The notes under the pieces are model-generated. The model saw only the letters and a program-made list of their open reading frames with translations. It had not been told where the DNA came from and did no database searches. From the NCBI RefSeq assembly GCF_008831285.2, contig NC_045140.1, forward strand, positions 661,528-725,527: DNA of 64,000 bases, given 5' to 3'. A program made the position numbers and the translations under genes. This document shows, in pieces, positions 11,391 to 23,794 of this stretch; within the stretch, counting starts at the first letter, position 1, and every line of letters starts with the position of its first letter. The stretch comes from Nymphaea colorata (taxonomy: Eukaryota > Streptophyta > Magnoliopsida > Nymphaeales > Nymphaeaceae).

Positions 11391-13460
11391 TCAACATCCC
11401 TCGCATATCAACTCGAGTTCAAGTGTGGATGGCTTGAATTTAAGCTCTTCACTGAAAAAACTTTGGAGGATAAAAATCGTTCTCAACTTTTCCCACAAAC
11501 TATCAAGGTCAGAGTCGGTGTTCTCAACTTCAGTGGGTGGAGACCACTGGAGAACATTTATGGAAACATTTCTTTGCTTTGATCTTTTCATCGTTTCCCA
11601 CCGAGCACTAACAGGCAGTGGCAGCATTCTTTGCTCACAGTCAATGACCTGCCGAAGCACTTCTAATTGTTTATTGCACTGCAAGTGAAAAAGCTTTTTG
11701 GACATTCCTTTGTTCATTATTCCTAACTGTAGAACTATATGCTTGTCTTCCATGTGACTTGTATGGCTTTCCTTGTTTCTTCACAGAGGAACTGTTGGCT
11801 GCACCGACATATGTAATTTTTCCTTGAACAGTCTGTGATTTGCCATCTGAAAGCTTTGGGCTAGAACTTTTTCCACCTTGGATTTGTGACCTATTTGAAA
11901 ACTTGACATCTACTTTTCCTTCTTTGGTTGATTTTGTTTTTTTTCTGATGCTTTGGGATATTATAGAAGTTGTGGTCCTCAGATGAAGCTTCTATGACCT
12001 TCTGGTTATGAGCATCTTTAGAACCTAAAATCCAAAAGCAAGGACAATCATCTTGTGACTTTCGCAAAATGCTGCATTTCTGAGACTTTTTTACAAAGTG
12101 CCTCACTTCTGTCTCTGTCTTATACCTAAATAGATTTCAAACAGAGGGACACTCTGATTTTGTTCCAGCTCTGACTTTCCCTTGGATTACATCAGGGCTC
12201 AAGCAGGAAAATAACTTATGGCATGCCATTTTTCTAGAATTAGATGGCCTGAAATTAAAGGTAATAGAGTACTCTGCTGTGTGGATCATCAAAATATCTT
12301 TTTCAAAGTACATTTTATGCTTTCAGTTGGTTGGCAGCTGCTGCAGGAATTTAGAAGCCCAAAGATGAAACCGACAACTTGCAAGAAAAATTATAAATGA
12401 ATTAGAAGTATACCTGGGAAATTCTCCATCATGGATGTGAAGCTGTCAGGTACAGAAGCATGGTCATCTTCATTATGTTGCTTAAGATCTCTACCCATAA
12501 TAACATCATTATCTAGGTGTCTGCTTCGTTTCTAGTTTTGCTTGATAATGTACTTGTCAGCTTCAGCAGGCAGTTTGTTCTCATTTAGGTAGCAAGATAT
12601 TCTATGGTCAATATTATGAGTAGACCCAATGTCACAGATCAGAAGATGTTATGGCACCATAGTTTGACCTTCAGACTGTTTCAACTCCATGAAGTTAGAG
12701 AAACTGACCAACTTATTATTAGTCATGTGAGTATTTTCTCCTGGAAAAGAGACTTCTACACATATTCCTCTCTCAAGAATTTGAGGTATTGCTTCCAGGT
12801 TTCTGCTACTTTGATAGAAACTTTTGCCTCCTCTGTCATCTTCAAGAACAACACAATCTGTATGCTTTCTCTTGTTCCTATTCTTAATATACAGATGGCC
12901 AAGTTGGTGAAGAGTTTCTTCTTCTTCTTCTTCTTCTTCATAGCAACCGGTCACTTCATGTTTCTGATCATCATAAACCGACTCAAAGCCATAGCTCACA
13001 AAGCGGTCCGGGCATTTCCGTTGGTGCTGAGATCGTCTTGGGCCAATAACATTATAATGTGATACATAGCTCTGTCCCTTATCAACAGAGTTGACATCCA
13101 CTGGATGATTGCCATTGCCAATGCATCTTCCTCAAATGGCTCAAATTTGGGTTTCAGAATCCCACTACACCATTCGAAACTAATAACCATTACACTCTTA
13201 CCATCATATGAACCCATAACCTTGTTTGATATCACATACATTGTCTTGTTTTTTTTAAGCTTCACATCAAAATCCAGACCTCAGAATAGAAATTACAACT
13301 AACCATGAAATCTCAGCTCTCCAATTTCCACTTGTCAGTTTACTGATACACAGTGACTGACAATCTTTAAAATGCTCTCTTTGAAACCTTTCTACTTTAC
13401 ATGGTCTTGTACGCAACTTTTTCAGTATAAAAAAGTCGCTGACAGTTTGCATTACTTTAT
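11391..13460 (-). pseudogene. CLASSY-like SNF2 protein, decayed N-terminal fragment
   Basis: Read leftwards from 13452, three frames succeed each other. The first contains FQREHFKDCQSL...ISWLVVISILR. A second frame then gives LDFDVKLKKNKTMYVIS. After about 13100 a third gives GPRRSQHQRKCPDRFVSYG, followed by an acidic run coded by (TTC)n on the + strand at about 12921-12943. This order matches the N-terminal half of plant CLASSY proteins: a block like SEDCSSL...LTWLLVTSVLK, then F.I....EKMVYQI, then an RRSKRRSGRPERY-like motif. Further left are YLNENKLPAEADKYI, an in-frame stop, and TDSDLDSLWEKLR, similar to the LW.EM block before the helicase. The helicase domain itself is absent. CLASSY proteins guide RNA polymerase IV in RNA-directed DNA methylation. 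At least two frameshifts and a stop make this a relic. Similarity was judged from memory, without alignment. Confidence 0.55.
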
Positions 13461-13551
13461 TTCTTGCATATACACCGTGCTTGTAGGTCGATCTTGAGTT
13501 TTACGGAAATTCACAAAGTAACTGCATGTACATAGAAGAACTGCATGTTAT

Positions 13552-13554
<3 letters not shown>

Positions 13555-13587
<33 letters not shown>

Positions 13588-13607
13588 GTCTCTCTGTCTA
13601 TAAATAG
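13555..13607 (+). promoter_or_regulatory. CT-repeat plus TATA box of an orphan CASP-like exon
   Basis: A (CT)n tract at 13555-13583 is followed by TATAAATAG at 13599-13607, with an ATG 71 bp further on at 13678. The spacing and order (pyrimidine repeat, TATA, short leader, ATG) are those of a plant core promoter. Confidence 0.5.
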
Positions 13608-13677
13608 CTGGACTCTACTCTTATTTTTCTTGTAGAGTTGTTGAAGTTGTAGGCATACGAGAAGTGCTTGCTTAGAG

Positions 13678-13806
13678 ATGGAGTGCAGCAGATTGGTGAA
13701 GGCTGAGGCTGTCCTTAGGTTCCTTGCAATTGTGTTGGCAACCGCTGTCTTGATTGACACAAACAAGGAAACAGAGATGGTCTTCGGCGTTATCAAATTT
13801 AATTAA
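13678..13806 (+). pseudogene. CASP-like (CASPL) membrane protein, first-exon fragment
   Basis: A 42-codon frame opens at the first ATG after a TATA box. A basic/acidic lead is followed by AEAVLRFLAIVLATAVLIDT, then NKETEMVFGV. CASP-like proteins (four-helix membrane proteins related to the Casparian strip scaffold) begin with just such a first helix, LRxLAxxLxxxAxxV, followed by TDKQTKxVFGI. The frame ends at TAA 13804-13806, with no good donor before it and no recognisable helices 2-4 downstream. I take it as a truncated gene; a spliced gene with a shifted first exon is possible. Confidence 0.4.
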
Positions 13807-13899
13807 TGGCTTCAACTTTGTGACTAATCTTTCAGCCAGTGGTCCTATCGACTGGCACCCTCCTATGTAGCTTATTGCCACCTCCACCCATGAGGTTTA

Positions 13900-14718
13900 C
13901 GTGGCTGAATACTGTGGATTACTCACAAAGCCATATTATTAGATACGTCCATATCCTTGACGCCCTCCATCGCAGTTTCTTCATCAGATAAGGAACTAAT
14001 TGGTGATGAAAGTGAATTTACTGCCACCCTATGTCTATATATCAGTTTCCCGGTGAAAAAGCTGAGGACATGTACAGTGCGGGATGAGGGTCCCCTGCTC
14101 GGCCACTAAAGTGATAAAATAGTGCAATGGATTGTTTTCTGTCTTCCTTATACATGTACTGCTAAGTTGCACACACGCAAAAGATGACAGACGTTAAAAT
14201 ACTGATGGAGATGCTCTTTAATCTTTTCTGTTTTGCAAGTTTAGTTTTATCGATGTCATAACAATTAAATTAAATTAAAAGAGTTAACAGAGAAAAAGTT
14301 TGTTGCTAATCAATTAACATGAACTTCACTGCACATGCCAATTAGCAGCACCTTCTCAGCTCGACTTCAAGTAACTGGTTTTCATCAATGATTAACAGTT
14401 AAAATGTTGCTCTTCAGTTAGCTGTGAAGTCATATCAGAGCAAAAGAACAGGAGCGGCGTATATATAACACCAAGTCTTTGTAGAAACTGCAGCACTAAG
14501 AATATCTTACATAGCCATTTCCATGGTTGGCGTTGATGTGCGGCAGAGAAGTATTATGGCAAATCATCTGCTCAAATCAGGGGCAGAAGAGTTTTGACAG
14601 GAGCATATTAATAGAAAGCGTTTTGGGCCTTTTATCAGCGTTGCTTTGTAGGAGAGTTTTAGGCCTCTAAATTGCAGCAGTTAAATCCGTCACCGGAAAA
14701 AAGACCTCTCGTGCAATG

Positions 14719-14766
<48 letters not shown>

Positions 14767-15474
14767 GAGGCATATAAAATAAGGCTCATTATTAATAAAA
14801 AAAAGAAAAATGTTTTCGAACTTATGTCAGAAACTAAAACCAAGTTTTTACAAAATTGACAGTTTGGGTTTACAATAACCTTGAGTAGAATTTACTTAAA
14901 GTTTTTAGTTCTTATTTGAATTTACTATTTTTGCCGATAGCCTTACGAGAGTGTAAGATTATATTGTACAAAATTAATGTTTCACTTTTGTCGAAAGCAC
15001 GAAGTCAAAAACCTATAATTGACTTCAAAAAACCTCTCACGTACCATCTTTGTTGTCTTTGGAACTAAGGAAAGAAAAAAAGAGTGTTTTTAAATCATTT
15101 AAGATATATTTTGTAAAACCTCTTTTTAAGTAAAATTTTGACAAGAATAAACACGATGACATTCTAATGGTTTTCCCTGAAATTTGGAAAAAATTATCAA
15201 CTAGTGCACGTTTAATATAAAAACATAACAAATATTAAAACTACAACATCATAAAACATATATAGTTCTAAAACTATATTAGACATTCAAAACGTGAACT
15301 CAAATATTGTTTAATATGATTTATAAAGATCAATAACTTTTATTTTATATGTTGGTGGGCAGTTTAACTAGAAGATTGGACAAAATTTCTAACTTGGATG
15401 TAGGCTGCCTTATATTAAAACGCAAACAAAAGACTACGAGTACTCGTCACCAAAAAAAGGTTTAAATAATTCAA

Positions 15475-15476
<2 letters not shown>
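13900..15476. other. Intergenic AT-rich DNA with (TA)n at 14723-14762
   Basis: No coding region is supported. The 40-bp (TA)n lies at 14723-14762; the rest is AT-rich with no recognised element. Confidence 0.5.
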
Positions 15477-15511
<35 letters not shown>

Positions 15512-15742
15512 ATGACTATAGATTTTTAGAGTGACTCAACCATCTAATATACACCTTTCTATCCAATATAATAGACAGTTAAAAGAAAAATAAAAAGAAA
15601 AATGCGATGAACAATTTCATCATCTAATGTTAGTTTACATTTTTTTTTTCTAAATCATTCATGTGTATTTTATAAACAATCTTGGTTAGATGGGTATGTG
15701 ATTTTAGATAACGAAAGTGAGAGAAAGAGAGATATACTGTAA
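15477..15742 (+). mobile_element. MITE (family A, copy 1) inside a (TA)n microsatellite
   Basis: (TA)n at 15477-15506 is followed by a roughly 235-bp element. Near its left end is TTTTTAGAGTGACTCAACCATCTAA; its right end carries the imperfect inverse (TTAGATGGGTATGTGATTTTAGA). The same element lies in reverse orientation at 57390-57603. Shared blocks in order include TTTTAGAGT.AC.CA.CCATCTAAT, ATA.TAGA..GTTAA.AGAAAAA and CATCTA.T.TTAGTT.ACA. It has no coding capacity. Confidence 0.65.
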
Positions 15743-17900
15743 ACATAAAAAAAAAAAAAAAAAAAAAGGATGAACAGACAATCAATAAACACAAACAAAA
15801 GTGGTGAGTGAATCTAGACGTCTTCACAATAGCAGTCACATCAGGACGCAGGTTGAAAAGTTCTCCCTAATGGTACTATGTATGCCACTAAGAACACAAA
15901 AAACCATGATGTTCAAAGGGAACATCATCTCTTAGATCTGCAGATACGACGAGGTCCAAACAAAAGATCCGACACAAAAATCAATATATTTTGAAATAAT
16001 TTTTTAGAAAAAAAGTAGTTACCCAAATAACACCACATACTTAAAAACCTAAAAAATTCACACAAAAGTAATATCTTTTGGACATATAAGGTGAGTTTGA
16101 GATAAAAATAATAATAATCAGATAGATCACTTTGAAATTTTATAAATTCTTATTTACACATTCCTATAAAAGCATTACCGTTTTCAAAAGTTAATAATGG
16201 TTTCCACGCTAATTAAGCTTGCATCCATAAAGTGAACTGTATTAAGTAAAAATGTTCAAAAATAAGGACCTAGTCATACAACTTTATATTCAGAACTTGG
16301 CATCTCCCTCTATCTTATTTCTCATTAAGTGCTGGTTCATTGTTGAACACTTACTTAGCAGACAGATTAGTCATCCTTGAGCATGTAATTACACAAAGAT
16401 TTAGGGAGTGATCATAGTATTCACATATTATTGTTTTACTATTTGGTTGGCTTGCAAGTATAATTGCGCATTCGGGCTGGGCTCGGGTCAAAAATAGACT
16501 CTAAGCTCGGCTTAGACCGGACTATTTACTTAATGGACCGGGGCAGTACCAGTCACAGATGCGAAATTAAGAATGTTAAGTTCACGAGCCATTAAGTAAA
16601 TTTCACATTATCACTATGTCAATCAAAATATCATGTCCTAGCAAGCCTATTTGTTACCGAGTTGGAAGAATGACTTAATTTAAGCCCTTAGCTTGGCAGT
16701 GAGTATAGTAATAAAATGTTTTTTAAGTGGTCTTTTGATACGAAGAAAAAAGTGTGAGTGTTTTATAAATCTATCATAAATATTGGAACTAATTCAATGA
16801 ACCTCTTTTCAAATAGTTTACGAATATATCTTAATATTTGAGGAAGATTCATGAAACACTAAACAATATTCTTTTCGCCAAACAATTGATTTAAAATATC
16901 CGAAAGTGCAATAAAATTGTAATGTAATGTATTGGGAACGTCCTACTTTAATATAGAGGACCAATTTAAGCCTTCTGTGACTCTGTCTCTAAGCGGTAGA
17001 TAGCCTTCTGTGACTCTGTCTTAGGCCGTGGCCCCACCTTAGCTAAAAAAAAATACATTAAAAAAATTGAAAATTTTTAGTTGTCTAATATATTTTTTAT
17101 ATTTTGATTTAGTTTGGCACTACCCAGATAAATTCATTGAATTGTTTGACCCAATCGAACGACCATTTTGGCCCGTTCCTGAAAAAAATTATAGCTTCAC
17201 CCCTACACAAAGAAGTTTCTTATAACAAAGAAGGACCATGAAACAATACTAACTATACGTGCACAAAACTTACAATCTCAATTGTGTTTAGTTTAAACTC
17301 CTTCTAATCCCAATATATGTATATACACACACATATTGGGATTAAAATCCACACTTGAATATGGAGGAATAAAAATCGTTGCCATATCTGAATTCGGGTT
17401 TATAACCCGAATCTGATTTTTAGATTAACGAATCTGAATCTGTTTTTCAAACAGAATCCAAATTATATATTGAGTATAATATATTTATTTAAAATTGTAC
17501 TTGATCCAAATTTAATTCCAAACCCGAACAATATTTACTTAATTTTGAACCTCATCTCATGTCTTGTCTTACATCCGAATCCGATTCAAAATATTAATCG
17601 AATGTCTAAATTTGTTTTATATCTTACTTTTTGTGCAGTCCAGTCGGATATCCGTTCTAGATAGGATTTATTCAATTGCATGAACAATTTCAGCTTTTCA
17701 GTCGGAGCTTAGAACCTCGCATGCCCGAGTCCTGAACCTAGCACGGTACTTTGATGGACTCAATACTATTTCTCAACCCAACGCCCCGCACGAAGCTGCC
17801 GGGATTGGCAAAGGGAAAATCGATGAAGTAAAAAGGGCTTTTGAAAACTTTTGAGGCTTGAGCCTTTTAGCACGCCTTTTGAATCAGAATCACAACAAAA
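15743..17900. other. Intergenic AT-rich DNA
   Basis: A poly-A run of about 20 lies near 15750-15770. Around 16460-16560 is a GGGCTGGGCTCGGGTC-type block and around 17380-17660 an AATCTGAATCTG/CCGAATCCG-type block; both styles are frequent in decayed plant transposons. A short direct repeat, GCCTTCTGTGACTCTGTCT, occurs near 16972 and 17003. No gene is supported. Confidence 0.4.
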
Positions 17901-17918
17901 GATTTAAGCGAAAAGACG

Positions 17919-17998
17919 CGAGAGAGAGAGAGGGAGAGATATCTTGGAGAGAGAAGGAGAGAACTATCTTGGTTTCTTGGAGAGAGAGAGGGAGAGGA
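17919..17998 (+). promoter_or_regulatory. GA-rich 5' leader of the Rossmann/SLOG-like gene
   Basis: The tracts (GA)9-like 17920-17938, GAGAGAAGGAGAGAAC and GAGAGAGAGGGAGAGG lie 40-120 bp before the start codon at 18039. CTATCTTGG is repeated between them. Such GA/CT leaders are common near plant transcription starts. Confidence 0.35.
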
Positions 17999-18038
17999 CT
18001 ATCTTGGTCGCGTGGTACTGTTTGTGGGCTGTAGCACC

Positions 18039-21000
18039 ATGACATCTCTTGGGCTGTGGCTGCCCATAGCAACAGCCCCTTCCTCCTCTTCCTCCCTTCA
18101 CTCTATCGTCAAGCTTCATTCCTTCCTCTTGTTCAGACCTTTCGATACCACGCGCAGAAGGTGGGTGAGAAGAGCAGGGAGATGGTCGCAGGTGGACTGC
18201 TTTAATTCCATACATTCTGTAGGTACTCGATATGGCTTTCTTGTTTCCTACACCCCACTTTTTCCCTTGTAGTCTTAACTCTTCCTTTTTTCTCTTTTTT
18301 TGCTGACTCAAGCCGCTCCACACATCCATAAGGGGTGTTCTTTGCACATCTTGCGTTTTGGATGCTAGGCTGTTTTTTTCTTTGTAAATTTTCTATTACG
18401 AGATGGTGGTAGTGCCTTCTCCTTCTTGGTAATATAAATGGACCAAAAACTAAGGCAACTCATCTATTGGGTAGTGGAAACAACTCACAGGCCCCTTCGG
18501 TGGTTGCATCTGTTTTCCAACCATTCAAACACAGCCTAATTGCATTCTTATTGAGGCCGTGAAAGTCGATGGGTTCGTTTTATATTTCCTTTCTACAATT
18601 GCTTTTGTCTTCTCGCATGTCTGGTGACCAGGCCAAACAGAAATGTTAAGGGGAAAAAGTGGTAGAGAATATACTCCGCGGTGTAGTTATTCATGTTCAG
18701 AGGATGGAAAACTTGCTGGAAGCTTAAGGAGGCATGTTGATTAAGGTATACAGTGAGGATAAGGTTGAATCGCAAAACCTAGTCCCGTGAAATTAATTAT
18801 TCACTTTCTTAACCTGGAATGGTCTATTCCTAATCGATGTTCTAAATTTTTCAGAATAGTCCCTTCTAGATGTCTGTTGGTTCATATACATTTTCCTTAT
18901 GTTTTATCAATCTGAGGAAGTCCCTTTATGTTGCAAACTTCCCATAGATTGAAAAGGCAAGTTTCATATTTTATGATTGGAATCATTGGAGTACTAAACT
19001 TTATTTAACATTTATGGTTCTTTGTAGGAAAGAAAACTTTGTTGTATCCATGAGAGGAAATTGTGTGTACAAATGTTGGCAAATCATTGTTTAAATCTCA
19101 TTATGATTAACACTATTATTCTTTCTTTAGGTGTTTATAGTATTGAAGCCAAAGTGAACAATGCTTTTCGATAAATTTTGTGACATTAAATAAATGACGA
19201 CTATGAGGCTTTTTTACTAAGGAGAAAAGAGAATAAAATAAAGAGTGCACTACATGCTTCCAAAAGACCACGGTTGTTTGCATTCATATGTCTCCATTTT
19301 CTTTTCTGATTAGATGGAATATAATTTGGTAGCTAAAATTAATTTTTTGCTTTGTTATATGGATTTCTTTCACATAGAGTTGAAGCCAACTGGATGATGC
19401 TCTCTGCCAGAGTTCCAGTTGATTGTGTCAGTTGGAAAGTTGTTTATGATTACAACTACTGTTAGTTTAAAGCTGTACATATTTACATTCATCATGTTGT
19501 AAGTTATTTTCTTGTTACTGTTTTGACGTAGATGTTTGCATTTTAGCTAGCAAAACCAAGCAATGGGCTATTATTATTTTGAATAACTTGTTTGTGGTTT
19601 AGTAACAACGTTAGCATGTGTTACATGAAGGAAAATCAAGCTTTTGCTGGTATAAGCAGCTTTTGTTTAAGGTGTTTTGTTAGCTTGTGCTATGCATGAT
19701 CGTGGTATGCTCTTTTACACTTCTGATTTACTAGCAGGTTATGTGTTCTTTTTGTAATGATAAAGTGGATCTCAGGATGCTATAGAAGACTGCAGTGTTT
19801 GGCTACAAATGGAAGAGAAAGAGAGAGTGGTGGATCAAGGATGTTTGGATCATCAGATGAGGAAGTCATTCCTCAAGTACCAACCCAGCTGCAGTCTGTT
19901 GTTGAAGGTTCTGGTGCAGTACTTGTATCAGAACCAAAGCCAATCCCTGACCTTGATTACCTACAGGTACTAAATGTTTCATGGCATGCTTCAGCAAAGA
20001 GTTCATGGATCTTAGAAACCATAATGTTTTGTGTGAAAAGAAGTCATTGTAAGTTGTAACTGCTGCCTCCTCTGCTTTGGATCATTACCTGGATGCTGAA
20101 TCATTGGATTCGCAATGCATGGGGATAAAATGAACTTTGAGTAGCTTCCTGGCTTGGGATTATGCCTGCCATGGGTATCCTGTGTTCTTCATGGATCACG
20201 AAATAAAAAATCGCTGACTGCTGGTGCATCATTAACAAAATTTGGCCATGTTATGGTCCATACTCCAGAATGTATTTGGAACTGATTATGTGAATAATAC
20301 AATGTAATTTAATAGAGAAGATGCAAATTGGTGGATTATTCAGATTGGACCAAAATTTAATCATAAAATCAGTAGGTTTTTCAACATCCAGATTTGCAGG
20401 TTTAAATGTCAAACGTTATCTGTCAATAATTGATAAACCATGATGAACTCTCACATACAATCCAATCTAATGCAAAGTGTATAAGTAACTTGATCGGATA
20501 TGCATGTATGGATTTGGGGATCATTTCTAAGCCCATTTTGAAGGGTCTGTTAAACTGGTGCTAGGCTAGGTACAGTGCTCAAATGTGAAAAATACACACA
20601 AAATAAAACAGATGGACAAGCGTAACAAATTTGCTGAACCAATGGAAAATATGCACAGTTGAAAAAGGAACCAAAATATCAGTGGTATGAACTGTGAAGG
20701 CAGTTTTCAACATTTTGATAAGTGGCAAGCCATCTTCAAAATCATTTTGACCAGAATACAGTGCTCCCTTAATCACAACATAGTTGCTTAGAGGCCCTGA
20801 CCGACCTCAGTGACCGGTTATTGGTAGGTGGTCTCCTTTGCGTTCTAAGCATTGCATGTTCCGGTCTTCTACTATTTGTAGTTAAGACTTAAGAGCATGC
20901 CTAAGGCCCTGCCCAGTGCATCTTTTTAATTGGTGTTGCTTTCAAAGTCAATGTTGAGTTTCTTCGTAAATCATGTTTTAACACATAAAACCTGGAAACA

Positions 21001-23747
21001 TGTTAAAATGATATTCTTGTATCTCAAAAAGAAAAGGCATGAGCTGGTTTCTTGACCTGCTTGGCAGCCCAAACCCAGTCCAAGAATATGTCTTGTTGGA
21101 ACTAAGCCTATAAAATCTGAACCGGTGTTTAGGTTGTTGTACCCATCCCTACCCACATGGTTAGGCATCAACCTTACAATCGCCTGTATGGTCTATAACC
21201 TGCTTTCAGTGTTTCACCACCATTTTTACTCCATTTAAGGGTGCAAACAAGCTGGATGTGAAACTGAACCTAGCTTGTATTAATCCCCCTCAAATTCTCC
21301 AAGAACATGTGGCCTGACCTCATCTTGAGCTCGTGCCAGTTATAAGTTCATTCCCTTCATAAGCTGGAATACATGTTCTCTTGCTGAATATCTTGGTAGC
21401 ACCATGTCTTCCAAGTGTGTAAACCATGTCTTCCAAGTGTGTAACTTTGGAAAGAAAGTCTTACCTGTGTCATTGTCATTTAAATGCATTGCCTGTCTTC
21501 CAGCAGACTTTGTGTTGCAAAAGTACCTCCAATCAAAATCTTGAGGCTTGAATTGGAATTTGGAAGAGCTAAGACAAAGATGTGTTTGTATTGAAGGGTG
21601 GAAAATGGGGTTCTGGAAGAGAAAAAAAATGATTGCGATGAAAATGACTTCCAGGACCTTTGCTGCAGTAAGTGACTGTGACCACTTTTCTGATGCTGAA
21701 AGTGAGAAAGATCAACTGTTATCATGCATTTGTATCATATGATACTGTTTATGCATGCATCATGTGGTACTGGCTAATGTGTTTGGTAACTGAAAGGAGG
21801 CATGATACAGTCTCCTGTCTTTTGGGCTTGCATTTGGATACTGCAGTCTGATGCTTCATGTAGTATGATATTAGACTGGACCAATTATCTTGATCGACCA
21901 GTTATCTTGATCATCTATCATACATGGAGCAAACTGTTACATGCTGTTATATTTACCCTGATATTACTTGTAGTATTGAAAACGAGGTTCCTCTTTCATG
22001 GGTAAGCTTTTTGAAAATATAAGCAACATAGTATAACTAGTTTAATGTTTCGAGTCTCAATGATCTGTTACATCTAGATATATTCAGTCCTTTTCAAGAT
22101 CGATTAAATTGTTATTAGTTCTGTACCTTCATAAAGTGGTCTTCCAATTTTATTTGGAAAATTGGTGTGATGCTTATCTTGTTTATGTAGGAACTACTAG
22201 CAATTCAACAGCAAGGACCAAGAGCCATTGGGTTTTTTGGGACAAGAAATATGGGTTTCATGCATCAGCAGCTTATTGAGATCTTGAGCTATGCAATGGT
22301 CATAACTGTATGTTGCTAAAGCTCTATAATTTTCCCTTGCCTTCCGGTCCTTTGCAGTTACATATAATCTCTAAAATTGGCATGTCCAATCCAGAAAAAT
22401 CACATCTTCACCTCAGGGGCATCAGGTACTAATGCAGCAGTTATTAGAGGTGCACTAAGAGCAGAGAAGCCAGAGTTACTAACTGTAATCTTACCACAAA
22501 GTCTGAAGATGCAACCACCAGAGAGCCAGGAGTTGCTATCTAAGGTATGCAGTAACAAACTGTTTCCTGTATTCACCTAAGTTGCACACCATCTTCTTGT
22601 CTCGGTTATTTTTTCTTGCTGGTTATTGAAGAGATTAGTTGCGTACTGTAAGGTCATTCATGGACTTGCTCAATGCATCAAACATTCAGGTGTGTTGACT
22701 TATGAGCTGTTTCAGCTAATATTTATGAGCATTCCCTTTAGCTGCAAGAATTTGGTTGAAGGTGTATATGATATAACAGGAATGGTAAGGAGTTAAGAGT
22801 TATTTATGGTTGAATTGTGTATATTGTTGTGTATCAATAATCTTTAATGGATTTCAATAGTGATTCTTTAGCAGTAAAAAAGAGCTTAAAAGACACTCAG
22901 TGACACAGCGTTTTCCTTTTATCTGGTGGTTGCAAATTGCATTTCACTATGATGTCTCATTAGAGATTTCAATGGATTGGATATATCCAATTATCAATCC
23001 AAGTTTGAAATTGTTAACCGGATCTGGTAAAGGAAGTTAGATCCAATTACTAATCATATTCAGATTTGTTATGCAGTTCCATAACTGAATTCTAAACTGA
23101 GTGCACTATCCAACTTGGATTTGCTAAAGATCCGACCCAGTTACATATAAGTATTGGACCTTGTGCTTGTCAGATCCAGATTTGGTTTTAAAAAATGGAG
23201 TGTGAATCCAAATCCGAGCCCGATTAAGTCAAATTCAGTAAAGTTGGAAGTGACCTGAATCCAAACTGTTTACTATGTCATGGGGCTTGTTCTGATGGCA
23301 CAAACACTTCATGGACATACTTAAGTGTTCATTCGTGGACACTTTTTTTGGCTGTCATTGTAGAAACTGATTAGGCTATTCTTGTGTTGCTAAGGTAGTT
23401 CATATCTCTAAATTTTAAAATTTTGAATTTTATGTACTTTATACAATGAATGTCTTATAATTTTTATGTACTTTATTTTAATCAGTGATAATAGTCTTAT
23501 CTTCCAATTGATTTTTTATCTTTTCTGGACTTTATTTATATACAGGGGTTGAAAACACTAGGTGGGTCTATACAGTGGATGCCATAGACTGGCCTAGCAG
23601 GGGCCTAGGTTGTCCTACTCAACATAAAAAGGGGACAAGGATAAAGAAGAATGAAAAGAAAAAGAGGAAAATTGGTTATGCTGGTGATTTTCAAAACCTT
23701 TACGTAGTAAAGATAAAACAAAAAATTTTAATGCTTAGGGTTGAAAT

Positions 23748-23794
<47 letters not shown>

